A stretch of 64,000 nucleotides of DNA from Rutpela maculata (taxonomy: Eukaryota; Arthropoda; Insecta; Coleoptera; Cerambycidae), in assembly GCA_936432065.2 (NCBI GenBank), contig OW386293.2, positions 49,363,368 to 49,427,367 on the forward strand, given 5' to 3'. The notes under the pieces are model-generated. The model made no database searches, was not told the DNA's origin, and worked only from the letters and a program-made list of their open reading frames with translations. Position 1 is the first letter of the stretch. Every line of letters starts with the position of its first letter. This document shows positions 24,314 through 36,114 of the stretch, piece by piece. The translations under genes and the position numbers were made by a program.

Positions 24314-25376
24314 TTACAGATTTTTAAACTGAAAGTCCATTTTCCTATTTTTTTGTTTAGAAAAAACATCAATAACTTGGCTGTTAAAATTTGCTATTTG
24401 ATTAATAAATTCTCTTTCACGCGATAAAACAGCCAAGGCATTGAGTCTGTCCTCTGTCAGGAACGTTTTAATTCTTTTTAGCAATGAAAAGCACCTTTCA
24501 GCTTCAGATGTCATCGGAATTGTGATTAGTATTTTCAATTGTTTTATAGTTTCTTGAAATGTGTCGTTCAAACCGTCATTCAGTAGTAAACATAATAGTA
24601 TGACAGCACCAGAACTTTCTCTGAGCTCAGGACGCTCATAAAGAACTTGAGTTCTGTCTTCAGTCGTTTTTCATCAAGAAATGGGTATGAACTAACATCA
24701 CTTCTAAGAGACTCATCTGGAAATTTTTTTTCGTAATAGGAATATTTGTCAGCAAGGAATAAATTTGACGCTACCAAATGACCTGTAAATTCAAATCTGA
24801 TTTTCATATGCAATAAAATTGTGTCACACATTTCAAGCGCATACCTCTTTTTTGAACGTCATCATTTCTTCTTCTTCTCTGTTTGGTAAGTTGTTCTGTC
24901 GGCTCGTAATTGTCTACAAATGATTCAATACCATTTTCGGCTATTTCTGTTCTTAACTTCACCATATCTTTTTCAAAAATAGCAATATCTTCTCGAACTT
25001 TCATAGGTTCCGTTATTCTCTTCTGAAGCTGAACAAAAAGTATGTCAACATGAGGCCTTATTTTGTGAAAAATATTAAGCCAAAAAATAAAATTTTCATC
25101 CTCAATAGTACGTTTAAAGCCACTGGCTTTTTGAGTTTTTGTCATTTTCAATGACATGTAAAACCTCAATCAATTATTTCCTGTAGTCGTACACAGTATT
25201 GACTGAACGTGAATTAAAATTCCATCTTGTTTTTGAGGAACGGTGTAGTCTCTTTTTTTTATAACTTCATCCAGAACTTGTGTACATTTAGGCAAAACTG
25301 AGAAAAACGTACAGATGCCTACTAAATTAGCAAAAAAAAATCGACACTGATTTATGCAGGACGTTGCAGCTGACAT
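24314..25376 (-). pseudogene. hAT transposase (ZMYM1-like), C-terminal part
   Basis: Minus-strand frames 25376-25170, 25169-24804, 24831-24580 and 24571-24314 continue one another through frameshifts. The last carries the hAT dimerisation signature: IPMTSEAERCFSLLKRIKTF followed by LTEDRLNALAVLS. The first begins just where the THAP element's left end lies (25381), and its opening MSAATSCIN continues the protein that breaks off at 27948. hAT transposases need the RNase H-like DDE fold and this C-terminal dimer domain; with frameshifts and two insertions the gene is dead. Confidence 0.85.
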
Positions 25377-25380
25377 AATA

Positions 25381-27947
25381 GGGTGTTTTCCATATATAAC
25401 AATTCACTTCAAATGATGCATTAATATGAAGTAATACATAAATATGAAAGCCTAAACGCATTCATATTAATTATATCATCAGATTAAAATAAATATTTAA
25501 TAAACAAATCGACTTAAAATTCAAATATTTGAATAATTTCGAGAACGTCACCTTATTGGGTAATGATCCTGGTGACGTCGCTTCATATATCTGTCAGAAG
25601 ACAAAATAGCTTTGTTCGGTTTTTGTTCAAACATTCTCCACTATCTGCACCAGTGCAAATCTGTCTCTCTTCAACTTATGTAGAGTCATAATCTATCTCC
25701 TTCTAATATTTGCACTAGTATTTGCATTATTGTTTACATGTTTACCATATTTGGCTTGGATATTTGAAACCTGTTCCTAGTGTTTCTCACAAATTAAAGA
25801 AAGTGCAAGATGGTTACTGTCAATTTTGTGAAAGCTTCTACAAACAATTTACCTAGTTTAAATATTTTTATGTATTAAAAATGATGATCGATTTCATTCA
25901 ACCGAGTTGAAGGGCGTAAAAACAGCAGCGTAAGTATTTAAAATAAATTAATGAATTAGTTGTTTGCAACTTGAGCCTAATAGTTATTAAATTTATGATT
26001 TAGTTTTTGTATTATTACACATTATTATATATTTAATTTGGTTTATTTACGATTATTTATATTAACAACATAACCTTAAAAGAAAGTAGAATTAATAGTC
26101 TGTGCTAGAGATATAATTAAATGTTTATGTGCAGCTCATCTCGAGAACAACGTGAATAGTGCTTTTGGGTATGTGGAGTTGAAACCAGAAGACTCATTAT
26201 GCACTGTAGAAGGAAGAATTTGCCCAGAGCACTGTTAGACAATTAAATATTGGGATAGAAAATCTTCTCGGTGTACAAATAATGAAATATAATTCAGATG
26301 TATGGTTCAAGACAAATTTGCAAATTTGTCAGTTTATAAACTTTTGCTGAAATTTGCTTCTGATAGTAGTAAAAAGTGGTAATTTTTAAAATTTGTTAAC
26401 AATAAAATGTCAGAGAAATTGTGTGAGGAAACTGAGAAGGTACCTTATCGTTCGCTGGCTGTCGAGTAGGTGCATACAAAATAAGGGATAATAAATATAT
26501 GGAAAGGGGCCGCAATTTAGAGAAGGTGGTGGGCGTTGTGGAGGAAAAGTTGAAACTTAAAAAGTGAAAGATTGTGGACTTTTCTTGTCGCCATTATATC
26601 TCGTTTTTGCAGCTTTACCTGACGGTACCTATTATTTCAGAGTATGTGGAGAACTATATAAAAAATGATCAAATTACAGACGTTAAAGCGCAAGTATATT
26701 TACAAATGTTATGTGCAAATCAATAAAAAGGACTTTTCTGTGTTGCGAACAAAAATTTTGATAAAACCAAAATTGTGAACATATTAAACATGGATTATGT
26801 TAACTATAAATAACTGTTGTTGACAATTAAAATTATATGTATTGAAAATATGTCTATCTGAATAATAAAAACCAACATTTGTATTTTTAGTATATTGTTT
26901 TTTTTCTTTATAGGGGAAAACTACAGTTTCATATTTACTACACAAACTACTTTATTTAATGATGGAAGGTTGTAAATTAATAACATCACATGCAATAACA
27001 CTGTCTGTGTAGGCAATCAAATTATGATCTATTACAGAGTGAGATTCTAAATATTTAAGAGATCGTTTTGATGCAGACGCTGCTCCTTTTCTGTCTGGTT
27101 GGCAGTTAAATATGTGTGGAACTACATCTTTCTTCAGAATCATTTTTCCTCTCAAAATTTTGTATCGGATGTACCCTAATTTTTCATGACTTCCTCAAGC
27201 TGAAAATAATAAACAAGTATTTTTATATATTTGTGACGTCGAATATCACTAGCCATGACATGCATCGCTTGATATTTTGGTCATTTTAATTAATAATCAT
27301 AACCTAGCAAAATTTCATTACAAATGTTCAGTAATACTAGAAGCTATAATATATTACTTTCAATTCAAAATAAATCTCATACCATTACAAGCATAATTTT
27401 ACGGTAAGTATATATGATCTATTTATAATATTGAAGGTAATAATCCATCCATCTAGCTATCATCGGTTAACTTTTACCATGATGAGAAAAGATAAATTAT
27501 ACTTACATTAAAATAATCTTCACAACAATAATATGTCGATTTCAATTTGGGAAAATCGCGCCTCGTTGTTTTAAACCATTTCACTTTCCGTGAATAATTC
27601 GCAATAGAAACACATGGGAACTTTTTATTTGGAGCATTTACTGAAGTATTTCCGCACCTTGGCACAAAACACCACTTATTTGTTGCACTACTCATGTTTT
27701 TGACTTATAATTTACAATGACAACAAAAGTAAGGTTAGATTTTATAATCATTGACATATATAGGCAGTGACGTCACAGATGACCAGTAATACTAGATTTG
27801 TCTTTTTTGGCGGGAAATATTTAACTTGAATTTATATTTCTTTTAAAATTATAAAAAAAACATTTTTTTGCCGAAAAATTGTTTCAGCTGTAATATTTAC
27901 CATAAGTATTTTGTATTTTTCGACTTAAAAAAAAAGTGAAAACACCC
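25381..27947. mobile_element. 2.57 kb TIR element carrying a THAP gene
   Basis: Ends GGGTGTTTTC (25381-25390) and GAAAACACCC (27938-27947). It is inserted in the hAT transposase gene. Comparing the two flanks with the reconstructed empty reading frame gives a 3-4 bp duplication (AATA left, AATT right). A GGG-starting TIR with a 3 bp AT-rich duplication would fit PIF/Harbinger, but no such transposase is visible inside. The stretch 25440-26950 has no recognised gene. Confidence 0.75.
26952..27695 (-). pseudogene. THAP-domain protein gene, two exons, frameshifted
   Basis: Exon 1 (27695-27507) encodes a THAP-type C2CH zinc finger. It begins MSSATNKWCFVPRCGNTS, has W in KVKWFKTTRRD and ends YYCCEDYFN. 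A GTAAGT donor follows at 27506-27501. A TTTTCAG acceptor ends at 27200, and exon 2 opens with LEEVMKN in phase. Two codons later a stop appears, while the continuation (YIRYKILRGKMILKKDVVPH, then IFNCQPDRK) is in another frame, so one small indel breaks the gene. The exon-2 pattern VVPH-F-CQPDRK is familiar from insect THAP proteins (recalled, not searched). THAP domains bind DNA and occur in P-element transposases and their host derivatives. It is the only gene seen in the 25381-27947 element. Confidence 0.75.
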
Positions 27948-28751
27948 AATTAAGTTAGTTTCATGGGTGTAACAATGTACGTAACTGGCGAGAGGGTATT
28001 TGTTTTGAATTTTTTTCTGTACACCGTTATGCACACCACCCATTACTGAGGCTCCATCATATGTCTGTGCAACAATTTTTTGCAGATCATTAATCAGGGT
28101 CTCAACTTCTGAAAGAATACAATCTGATAATGCCTGAGCATTGTGGCCCTTGGGATTTAAAAATTTCCAAAATCTTTCAACTGGTATACCTTTTATTACA
28201 TATCGCAAGACGAGAACCATTTGAAATTTGTTTGATATGTCAGTAGTTTCACCCGACATTATTGCGACATAATCTATATTTTTTATTTCAGTCGACATTT
28301 CTTTATGATATACCTGTAACATACATTCCAGTAATTCATTTTGAATTATTTTCGAGGTACCTTTAAATGGTGTCGACTCATTCATTTTCATTATGTGATT
28401 TTTTAATGAATTGTCTAACTCAGCACTAATGTTTATTAGTTCTCGGAATACACCTTTGTTTGTCGAATCATCTTTTTCATGACCTTCCATCGTAACCTCT
28501 CAATGCCAACTCAAAAGCTCCACAAAATCACACACAATTAATTATTAATGAAGAAGTGACAAAAAATAGGCATATTTTTTGTCACTTCTTCATTATGAGC
28601 ATGAATTGATCTTAAATATGCCGAACTTAGTTGACTTTGTATATTGGTTTTTCTCAATAAATTTAAACTTAAAATATTTTTTACGTGAAGTTCAGTTTCC
28701 ATGTTTTTTGATTTTCATGCATATATGAATTAAATCTGTTACTCCATTTTT
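27948..28751 (-). pseudogene. hAT transposase (ZMYM1-like), DUF4371 region
   Basis: The frame 28490-27897 is hAT from its start to 27948, then runs into the THAP element. It has the pattern of ZMYM1-like hAT proteins: IIQNELLECMLQ, IMSGETTDISNKFQMVLVLR, YDGASVMGG and YVHCYTHETNL, that is, the first catalytic aspartate region and the HC/H motif. Upstream (28751-28500) frames give WTKNGVTDLIHICMKIKKH and then, shifted, HVKNILSLNLLRKTNIQSQL and SAYLRSIHAHNEEVTKN, with at least two frameshifts and a 48 bp palindrome at 28547-28594. Confidence 0.85.
28547..28594. repeat. 48 bp palindrome inside hAT coding sequence
   Basis: AATGAAGAAGTGACAAAAAA and its reverse complement meet with a two-base mismatch at the centre. 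The left arm on the minus strand encodes HNEEVTKN, which belongs to the protein, so the other arm looks like an inverted microduplication of coding DNA. It breaks the frame. Confidence 0.8.
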
Positions 28752-28761
28752 GGTCCATGCC

Positions 28762-31110
28762 TTTATTTTTTTTTCCCGTGGTGGAAATTCTATATGGACA
28801 CCTGGACGGTAGCGTGGGACTCACCTCTGGGCATACCCACTAAAACCACCCCTCTTCGGCGTATGATGTATCCTGGAACCGTTCTCGCTTCTCTTCAGGA
28901 TACACGTCAATCGGTTTTCGATGTATAGATGTTGTTTTTTCCCCTGTCTTTGTTCCCTGTATTTCCTCTAGTTGCGTAGAGGGTATAGGTCGGGATTCCT
29001 CTCATCTTCTCCTTTATGCACGACGATCCGTGTAATAGCTGTTTCGGCCTTTGCCCAATTGTCTTCAGATTGCAGCATGAATTCCACAAGCTCATCCGGC
29101 CCTAGACGATTTATGCCTCGTCTCTCCTCCACCCATCTGTTGCAGTGGAAGACTGTGTGCTCTGCATCGTCTATTTCGCCACAATATGTGCACTCTCGAG
29201 AGTCCAGCTTTCCTATTCTCAACGGGTAGTCGGCAGAGCAGCCATGACCTATGAGGGCCCTACTTCTCCGTGATTCCTTTCCACCCACTCTTTGACTGTA
29301 GGGATCATGCGGTGAGTCCATCTTCCTTTATGGACGTTCTCCCATCTGTTCTGCCATCTTTCTAACAGTCTTTCAGTGGCGGTTCCTCTCTGTACTCCTT
29401 CGTACACTTCTGCCCTTTCCTTGACCAGTAAATCCACTGGAGGGATCCCTGCTACTACCAGCACTGCCTCGTACGAGACTGTCCGATAGGCGCTGCATAC
29501 CCTTAGTGCCATCTGCCGTTGAATCCTTGCCAGGTTTACTTTGGCATTAGCCCTTTCTTCTAAGGCAAATCCAAAGACCGGGGCGGCATATAATATGACT
29601 GAATGCACCACGCCACAAAGCACTCTTCTTTTGCTGGCCTTTGGCCCCTTCGTGTTGCACATCACTCTTCCCAGAGCGGTTGCCGACTTCCCCACTTTTT
29701 CCGCCGTTTTTGTTATGTGACAACCTGAATGTTAGTTTCGGGTCCAGCCAGATTCCGAGGTATTTAAGCCCATTCCCCGGTCTAATTTCCATCTGTCTAA
29801 CCCTGATAGTGACAGGTTGGACAGTTCTTTTCCTTGTGATCATCACTGCTTCGGTTTTTTCCGGGACAAGTTTTAATTTTACGCTCCGCAGCCATTCCTC
29901 TATTCTCTCAATAGTGGCATTCGCCTTCTCCTCGATTAGCACCGTCCAGTTTCCAGTCACGGTTAGGGCAAGATCATCGGCATAGCCCATTTGCGAGGGG
30001 AATCCATAGGACGTCGTCGCACATAATGTTCCACAGGGTTGGCCCGAGTACCGAACCCTGTGGGACACCGCAGGTCACGTTTCTCCATTCAAAGGTATTG
30101 TTTGCGTCCATCCCCATTTGCCTATCCCTGAAGTAACTCTTAATAATGTTAATGATATAAGGTACCACTTCCAATCTCTCTAGTTTGCTTATAGTCGCTC
30201 CCCATCCTGCAGTGTTAAATGCGTTCCTGATATCAAGGGTGACGATTAAGCACATTCTCTTTGCCTCCATGGCCTCTTTTGCCTTGCTCGTGATGCGGGT
30301 CACAGCATCCACCGTCGACATTCCTCTGCGGAATCCGAACTGGTAGTTCGACAAACCATCCCTCCGGTCAATTTATAGCTCTAGCCTTCCCAGGATTAAG
30401 TATTCCAGAAACTTTCCCAAGGCATCCAATAAGCAGATGGGCCTCTAGGAGGATGGTTTTTCAGGTTTTCCGTTCCCTTTAATAATGAGGACGAGCGTCG
30501 CTTTCCTCCATCTGGATGGAAAGTCTCCTCTCTCCAACGCTCAATTCATGACCCCTAAAAACACTTCGGGTGATTCTTCGACGACTATTTTGATCACCTC
30601 CGGGGGGATGTTATCCGAACCCAGAGATCGGCCGCTCTTTAGCCTCTCGATTGCCCCCTTCAGTTCATTTTCTGTGAATAGGGGGATATCCGCCACGTCC
30701 ATGCCATCCCACCTTTCTTCCTCCCTGTGGGGAAAGAGCGCGTCAGCTATCTCCCTCACCGTCTCCAGTGAAATCGCTGGAGGAGATGCTCTCAATCAGC
30801 GCCTGGCTATTTTGTGGCCGTCACCCCATACATCTTCATCTATGCTTGCGCACAGCTCCTGCCACTTCTTTCTTTTTGCATCAAATATCGCCTCTCTAAG
30901 CGCCTTCTTTGCTTCTTTGTAGGGTCGGGAGGCTTCATTATCATCCTACCTGCCCTGTCTCCAGATTCTCCTGGAATATTGTCTCCTGGCAGCGATGCAT
31001 ACATCTCTGAGTCTTGCTAGATCATCGTTCCACCAGTAAATGCCTCTATGCCCAATGCCTATGCCTTGCTGCCCTTTTCTTCGGCATGAACCGTCACAAG
31101 CTCTGGTGAC
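28762..31110 (-). mobile_element. R1-clade LINE, 5'-truncated, inserted in the hAT gene
   Basis: Target duplication GGTCCATGCC (28752-28761) and GGTTCATGCC (31111-31120) flank it, with one mismatch. The minus-strand 3' end finishes in an A-rich tail (GGGAAAAAAAAATAAA read on that strand). Removing the element reconnects the hAT peptide CGGDQA to WTKNGVT. Frames in order cover the part upstream of RT (30795-30541), RT (30354-29974 and 30068-29547), thumb (29695-29249) and tail (29321-28968). They contain FGFRRGMSTVDAV, LDIRNAFNTAGW, CGVPQGSVLGPTLWNI, YADDLALT and a CX2C...HX4C tail finger CTYCGEIDDAEHTVFHC. These are R1-clade features. The endonuclease part is absent, and frameshifts separate the pieces. 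Confidence 0.9.
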
Positions 31111-31120
31111 GGTTCATGCC
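31083..31120. repeat. Perfect 15 bp hairpin at the LINE 5' junction
   Basis: GGCATGAACCGTCAC (31083-31097) and GTGACGGTTCATGCC (31106-31120) are exact inverted copies around an 8-base loop. The right arm contains the 10 bp target duplication, so the left arm is an inverted copy of host plus LINE junction sequence. Confidence 0.85.
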
Positions 31121-31323
31121 TGATCCCCGCCGCATAAAACACAAAGAAAACAATTATATGTTTCAACATTAAATTTACGAAACACTCCTTCTCCTTTATT
31201 GGATTGTTTATGAACTAAATTGAAACTCGGCGTTGGCCTCTTAAGATTTTTAATTGTAACTCTTTCATCATAATTAGGTCGAGAAAATGGATTTTGCAAT
31301 AAGTAGTCAATTGTATTGGCCAT
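31121..31323 (-). pseudogene. hAT transposase (ZMYM1-like), N-terminal part
   Basis: The frame starts MANTIDYLLQNPFSRPNYDE, then has RPTPSFNLVHKQ and ends CFLCVLCGGDQA at the LINE insertion. The CxxC-type end resembles the TTF-type zinc finger that precedes the catalytic part in ZMYM1-like hAT proteins. It joins in frame with the WTKNGVT peptide beyond the LINE, proving that all three segments are one gene. No clear promoter is seen upstream (31324-31650). Confidence 0.8.
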
Positions 31324-31656
31324 AACAGTAAATTACAAAAACGAATAAGAATAAATAAATGCACTAGTTGCAGATAACAAATAACACCTAATCATTGATG
31401 AAAGTTTAAGCACAGCATACTAAACAATGTAGTTTAAGTTCTCTCAGATCTCGCAGATACATACATACGAGTATGACCGAGCAGTGCCGACTTTAGCGGA
31501 GGATGATGTGAGCACTAACTACGTTTTGCTCCAAGCTTTGCTAATTTAAGTGAACAAAATTGCAGTGCGCGCACTGAGGAATAGATAATATCTGCGATTG
31601 TAAAGTGTTAAGTATATGAGCAGCGGTAAAAGTTGCTCTGATTTAGACGGCCGGCT

Positions 31657-33307
31657 CACAGTGGGGCAAATAGCTCATTTTTTGGACAGGCGATAATTCC
31701 CAAGCCTGGAATTAATGAAATTTAAAATTTTTTTTTTTAAACTGTTCGTTATAAAATTGCCTTTAATTCTATCGAGCCCGAATTTTGAAATTTCAAAATT
31801 AAAGGACTTAAATTTTGAAAGTAAATTAAAATTTTATCAAAAAATTGTTTAAAATTATAAAAAATTGTTACTTGGGGGGTTTTTTTGGTTTCTAATCTCA
31901 TTTCTGATCCCCGAATTTTGCGATTCAAAAAACCAAGATAGCGGATCCAATATGGCGGCCATAATATTTTTTTAAATGAAATGTACATGCACAAACTGTT
32001 AAAAATTCTTACTTAGGACTTTAAGGGTTTCTAATCGAGAATCTGAAATCTAAATTACGTAATATCGTAATCCAAAATGGCGAATCCAATATGGAGGCCA
32101 TAATATTTTTTTAATTGACATGTAAATGCGCAAATTGTTAAAAATTGTTACTTGGGGGTTTTAGAGATTGCTGATCATGAATCTGAAGACCAAATTACGT
32201 AATATCGAAATCCAAGATGGCGGATCCAATATGGTGTCCGTAAGTTAAAAAAGAATGACAAATCAAGAAGGAAACTGTTAAAATTTATTTTTCGTTTTGA
32301 AGTTACACTGAGAATAACTTTACAAATGTGAGCAATGTGATATATTTTTAGTGCATATCCAGATTTAAATATCTCAAAAGAAAAGAGGAAATATTAATTA
32401 TTTCATTTTAGCACATACTGGAAATGCAACCCTAGAATTCTAAAATTACGAAATTTTAACTGCGGAATCAGAAACCTCTAGGAACTAATTTTTAATGATT
32501 TTCTGCGTCTTATTTTTTTTGAAATTTATAACAGCTATATTGAATCCGATATTATTGTTTCCAAAGTGACGAAACTAAAATATCCGAAACAAGATTAGCG
32601 AATTAAGCCCCTGAGTAAAAAATTTTAGCAATTTCTTTCTTGATTTATCATTCTATTTTAACTTACGAACACCATATTGGATCCGCCATTTTGAATTTCG
32701 ATATTACGTAATTTAGACTTCAGATTCATGTTCAGCAGACTCAAAACTCCTAAATAACAATGTTTAATAATTTGCGTATGTACATTTCATTTAAAAAAAT
32801 ATTGTGGCCGCCATATTGAATCCGCCATCTTGGATTACGATCTTACATAATTTAGACTTCATATTCATGGTCAGAAACCCTTAAAAACCCCGAGTAACAT
32901 TTTTTATCAATTTGCGCATGTACATCTCATTTAAAAAAATATGGCCGCCGTATTGGATCCGACATCTTGGATTTCGATATTACGTAATTTGGACTTCAGA
33001 TTCATGATCAGCAATCTCTAAAACCAAGTAACAATTTTTAACAATTTGCGCATTTACATGTCAATTAAAAAAATATTATGGCCTCCATATTGGATTCGCC
33101 ATTTTGGATTACGATATTACGTAATTTAGATTTCAGAATTTACTTTCAAAATTTAAGTCCTTTAATTTTGAAATTTCAAAAATCGGGCTCGATAGAATTA
33201 AAGGCAATTTTATAACGAATAGTTTAAAAAAAAAATTTTAAAATTTCATTAATTCCAGGCTTGGAAATTATCGCTTGTCCAAAAAATGAGCTATTTGCCC
33301 CACTGTG
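31657..33307. mobile_element. Modular fold-back element, 1.65 kb
   Basis: TIR CACAGTGGGGCAAATAGCTC and its inverse bound the element. Each arm of about 600 bp contains about three tandem units of roughly 115 bp (landmarks: AATATGGCGGCCATAATATT, ACGTAATATCG and AAAATTGTTACTTGGGG, inverted in the right arm). Flanks GGCCGGCT and CGGCGGCT may be a degenerate 8 bp duplication, which would fit a hAT-type MITE. The centre (about 32280-32640) is unique. No coding capacity. Confidence 0.8.
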
Positions 33308-33957
33308 CGGCGGCTGATGACGCTTTATGTTGTATTGTTGTGATTGGAGGGCGCAAGCCGCAAAGGACAGCGGCAGCCGGCAATAGATAGTCGTTCGTTG
33401 TTTACACCAAGCCACCTAAAATTAAATGTTTAAAATCATTTAAAAAATAACTGAGTCCAGGGAGTGCATATGCTCACATGCTCCTTATGTAGAGCCACCA
33501 CTTTGATCTTTACCGCACCGCCAAAAACGCCGATATTTTATACCTATCTGCACAAATGTCAGAGTATTGTATTAAAAAATTTCGAATTATTTTTTGTTTT
33601 CTCCAAAACTATGGGCTTTGGGCTTAGTTATATAAGGTTTTTTTGTTTGTTTAGTCGTTCCCCACCACCAGTTTTTCTTAATGACATGAAAATAATTATA
33701 CCCTGTATTTGCAAACTATAGATAGTCTCAGAATAACAATCAGTTTTACTGGTTATATATTGATAATGAATTATAATTCAGAGAACTTAAAATGTCTCCA
33801 AAGTAACTTGTAAAAATAAAAGTAAACAAGACTCACTTATTAATAAATATACCGCAAATGAACAATAAACAACTTTAAGACATTTAACAGATTAATTGCC
33901 CAACTATAGACGAGTAAATTACTAATGTTTCAAATTTAAAACTTACATTAAAGATAC
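33308..33957. other. No gene recognised
   Basis: Includes a GC-richer stretch at 33308-33420 (GGCGGCTGATGACGC and following), then AT-rich sequence. The overlapping frames here match nothing I recognise. Confidence 0.3.
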
Positions 33958-34509
33958 GTTCCAAAACGGTAAAAGACTGCCTTGAATCCCTAGCGAAACT
34001 GGCGGAACACAACAGTATACAACTGGAGTGGACGCGAGGACACCAGGGCAATGAAGGCAACGAAAAAGCAGATAAACTGGCCAAATAAGGCGCAAAAACA
34101 GCCTTGATGGGACCTGAGTCATCCTGCGGAATATCATACAATACCATTCCAAAAGGAAGTATTGAGTCAGAAACATATCCCGGCACGCCGGGAATGAGGC
34201 AGTCACGTATGTTCATCACCGACGGGCCATCCATGACAAAGACCAACGAATTGCTAAAACTGAGCAGAAAACAGCTGAGATGTAATCCTAACAGGACACT
34301 GCACACTGAACAGACACCTAACTAACATAGGTGTGAAAGATAATCCAGAATGTGTGGTGAGGATGAAGAAACTCCTCACCACATACTATGTGAATGCCCA
34401 GCCTTAGTGGCTGTGAGGTTCTCACACTTCGTAACCCCGGAAGAAATAGCCAGAGCTCCCATTGACCGTATACTCTCTTTTTGGAGAGGAACGGGATTAA
34501 TGGGATAAC
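33958..34509 (+). pseudogene. RNase H-bearing LINE, 3' coding end (I group)
   Basis: The frame gives the last RNase H motif (IQLEWTRGHQGNEGNEKADK with an internal stop just after), a linker, and then a shifted frame with HLTNIGVKDNPEC and CGEDEETPHHILCECPAL, the tail finger. It ends FWRGTGLMG and a stop. The same domain order recurs on the other strand at 39093-39900, and the two appear to be the same LINE family. RNase H in a LINE points to the I/R1-type superfamilies. Frameshifted and truncated. Confidence 0.7.
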
Positions 34510-35520
34510 GAGACTATGAGGTACAATAAGCTTAAGCTTCAGTACAGCGGGGCTTCGGCACCGCAACCCATAAGGAAAAAGAAAGTTTAAAACTTGGTTG
34601 TCAATATAGAATAAATCTATAGTTTGATATTTAGTGCAATAAAAATAAGTCTAAAAGTATGCGAACCTTGAACAAATTAGTACAAGCAAGAAATTTGATG
34701 GAGATGTTGCAGTTATCATCTTATTGAATATACAAAAATTCCCCTAAAATCTAAGATGTGCTACGCCCGCCATATTGAAAAATGGCGGCCCATTTTCAGA
34801 TTCTTATATATAAATCCTTTACCGTTGCAGATAGGAAAAAAAGTTTCAAATAAAAGCGGTATATGGTTCGGCAGGTGATTCGACAACGGCGGTGTTTTAG
34901 GAATTGGAGGAACTTGAAAACCGGAAAATAACACAAGTTAATAAATAATATTCGAATACTGAAATATTCTTGAAATGAGTTAGTTTAGCAAAGTCCAAAA
35001 TATCCAATATAAACAGGTATTGTCCACCAGAACTGAAGGGTCTTCTAAATTGAAGTGGTGCTTTTATACACGCAGAACACCTGTCTATCTTTGCACAACT
35101 ACGGTTTCATATAACACTGGTTATACCAGCTGATTGACGTATAAATGCAGTGACATCCGTCCTTGGTAATTAGTTGCTTCTAACGTTAAATAATATAAGT
35201 AAATAAAATACTTCTTATTGTACTCGAAACGAATTGACTGGCCCAAAAATTGATAATAATTAAACAATAACGCAAAAATATTTATCACAAATAAGTTAAG
35301 TAAATAAATTTTAACAGAGAGATATATATTCCCCAATCTGTGTCAATAATTATTTCGGATTATTAGTAAAATAATTTTAGGTTCTGCATATACCTGGTGA
35401 ATGTGAATAATAAAATTAATCAAATAATATTTAATGCAAAAAAAATTATAATAATGTCCCAGTAAAATTTGAAAGCAAAAATAACCGCGTTACACAACTA
35501 CTTACACCGACCGAATCGAT
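34510..35520. other. No gene recognised
   Basis: AT-rich. At 34760-34800 there is a short palindromic stretch, CCGCCATATT-GAAA-AATGGCGG, of the kind also present in the 31657-33307 units. Nothing else stands out. Confidence 0.3.
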
Positions 35521-35523
35521 ATC

Positions 35524-35830
35524 TTATGTATCTCCTGTGTTATTATCTTCATCATCATCAATCTCTTCGTGAGAGAAAGTTGATAAAATCTGACCATTGC
35601 AACCACCACAAGCCAATCTAGAATCGCAAGCTACTCTACTCCCTTTTTTACATACGCAAAAGAACATCTTCATCAAATGTTTTGGAATAGGTTAATTCAT
35701 ATTTGGTGTCAAATTATTCCAGTTTGTCCTCACAGTTCCGATGACACACAATTATCCATTCAGAGCTGAACCTGATGGTATGCCCTTTTCAAATGCTAAA
35801 TGGGTGTATCCTCTGTAGGAGATGTCGAAG
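35524..35830 (-). pseudogene. Cys-rich C-terminal fragment related to the 47.5 kb nuclease-like gene
   Basis: On the minus strand, LTPNMN is followed by PIPKHLMKMFFCVCKKGSRV, then ACGGCNGQ, an acidic EEIDDDEDNN run and a stop. A short lead followed by clustered cysteines and an acidic end is the C-terminal layout I recall for an uncharacterised insect and cnidarian family. The gene at 47512-49000 belongs to the same family and has SCNCKKVGGHAAAG. Only this tail is present, with an in-frame stop. The assignment rests on pattern memory. Confidence 0.4.
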
Positions 35831-36114
35831 CTAATTTTACTGTTTAATTTTTACTACAGCTTTAACAAATCATTTAAATCTGTATCAATTTAGTACAGAA
35901 CTAGGCACATCATATAAACAAGAGTTAACATGGAGTCGATAGGTCCAGAATGTTCGGGCTCGTCTGTGAAGAAACAGTGGAAAAGACGTTAATCTATCAC
36001 GCTTAGTAGTCTCAAGTGTGTTATTCGTTGTTCTGCATAACATAGGCAACAGCTGTGTACTTAAATCGTCCTCGTCCATAAAAATCACTGACGAAAAGAC
36101 TTTGGTATGTTGCG

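Noticed and set aside
31657..33307. Right terminus of the hAT element
   Set aside because: CACAGTGGGG resembles a hAT end, but it belongs to the fold-back with its own inverted partner; the hAT element's own right end was not found.
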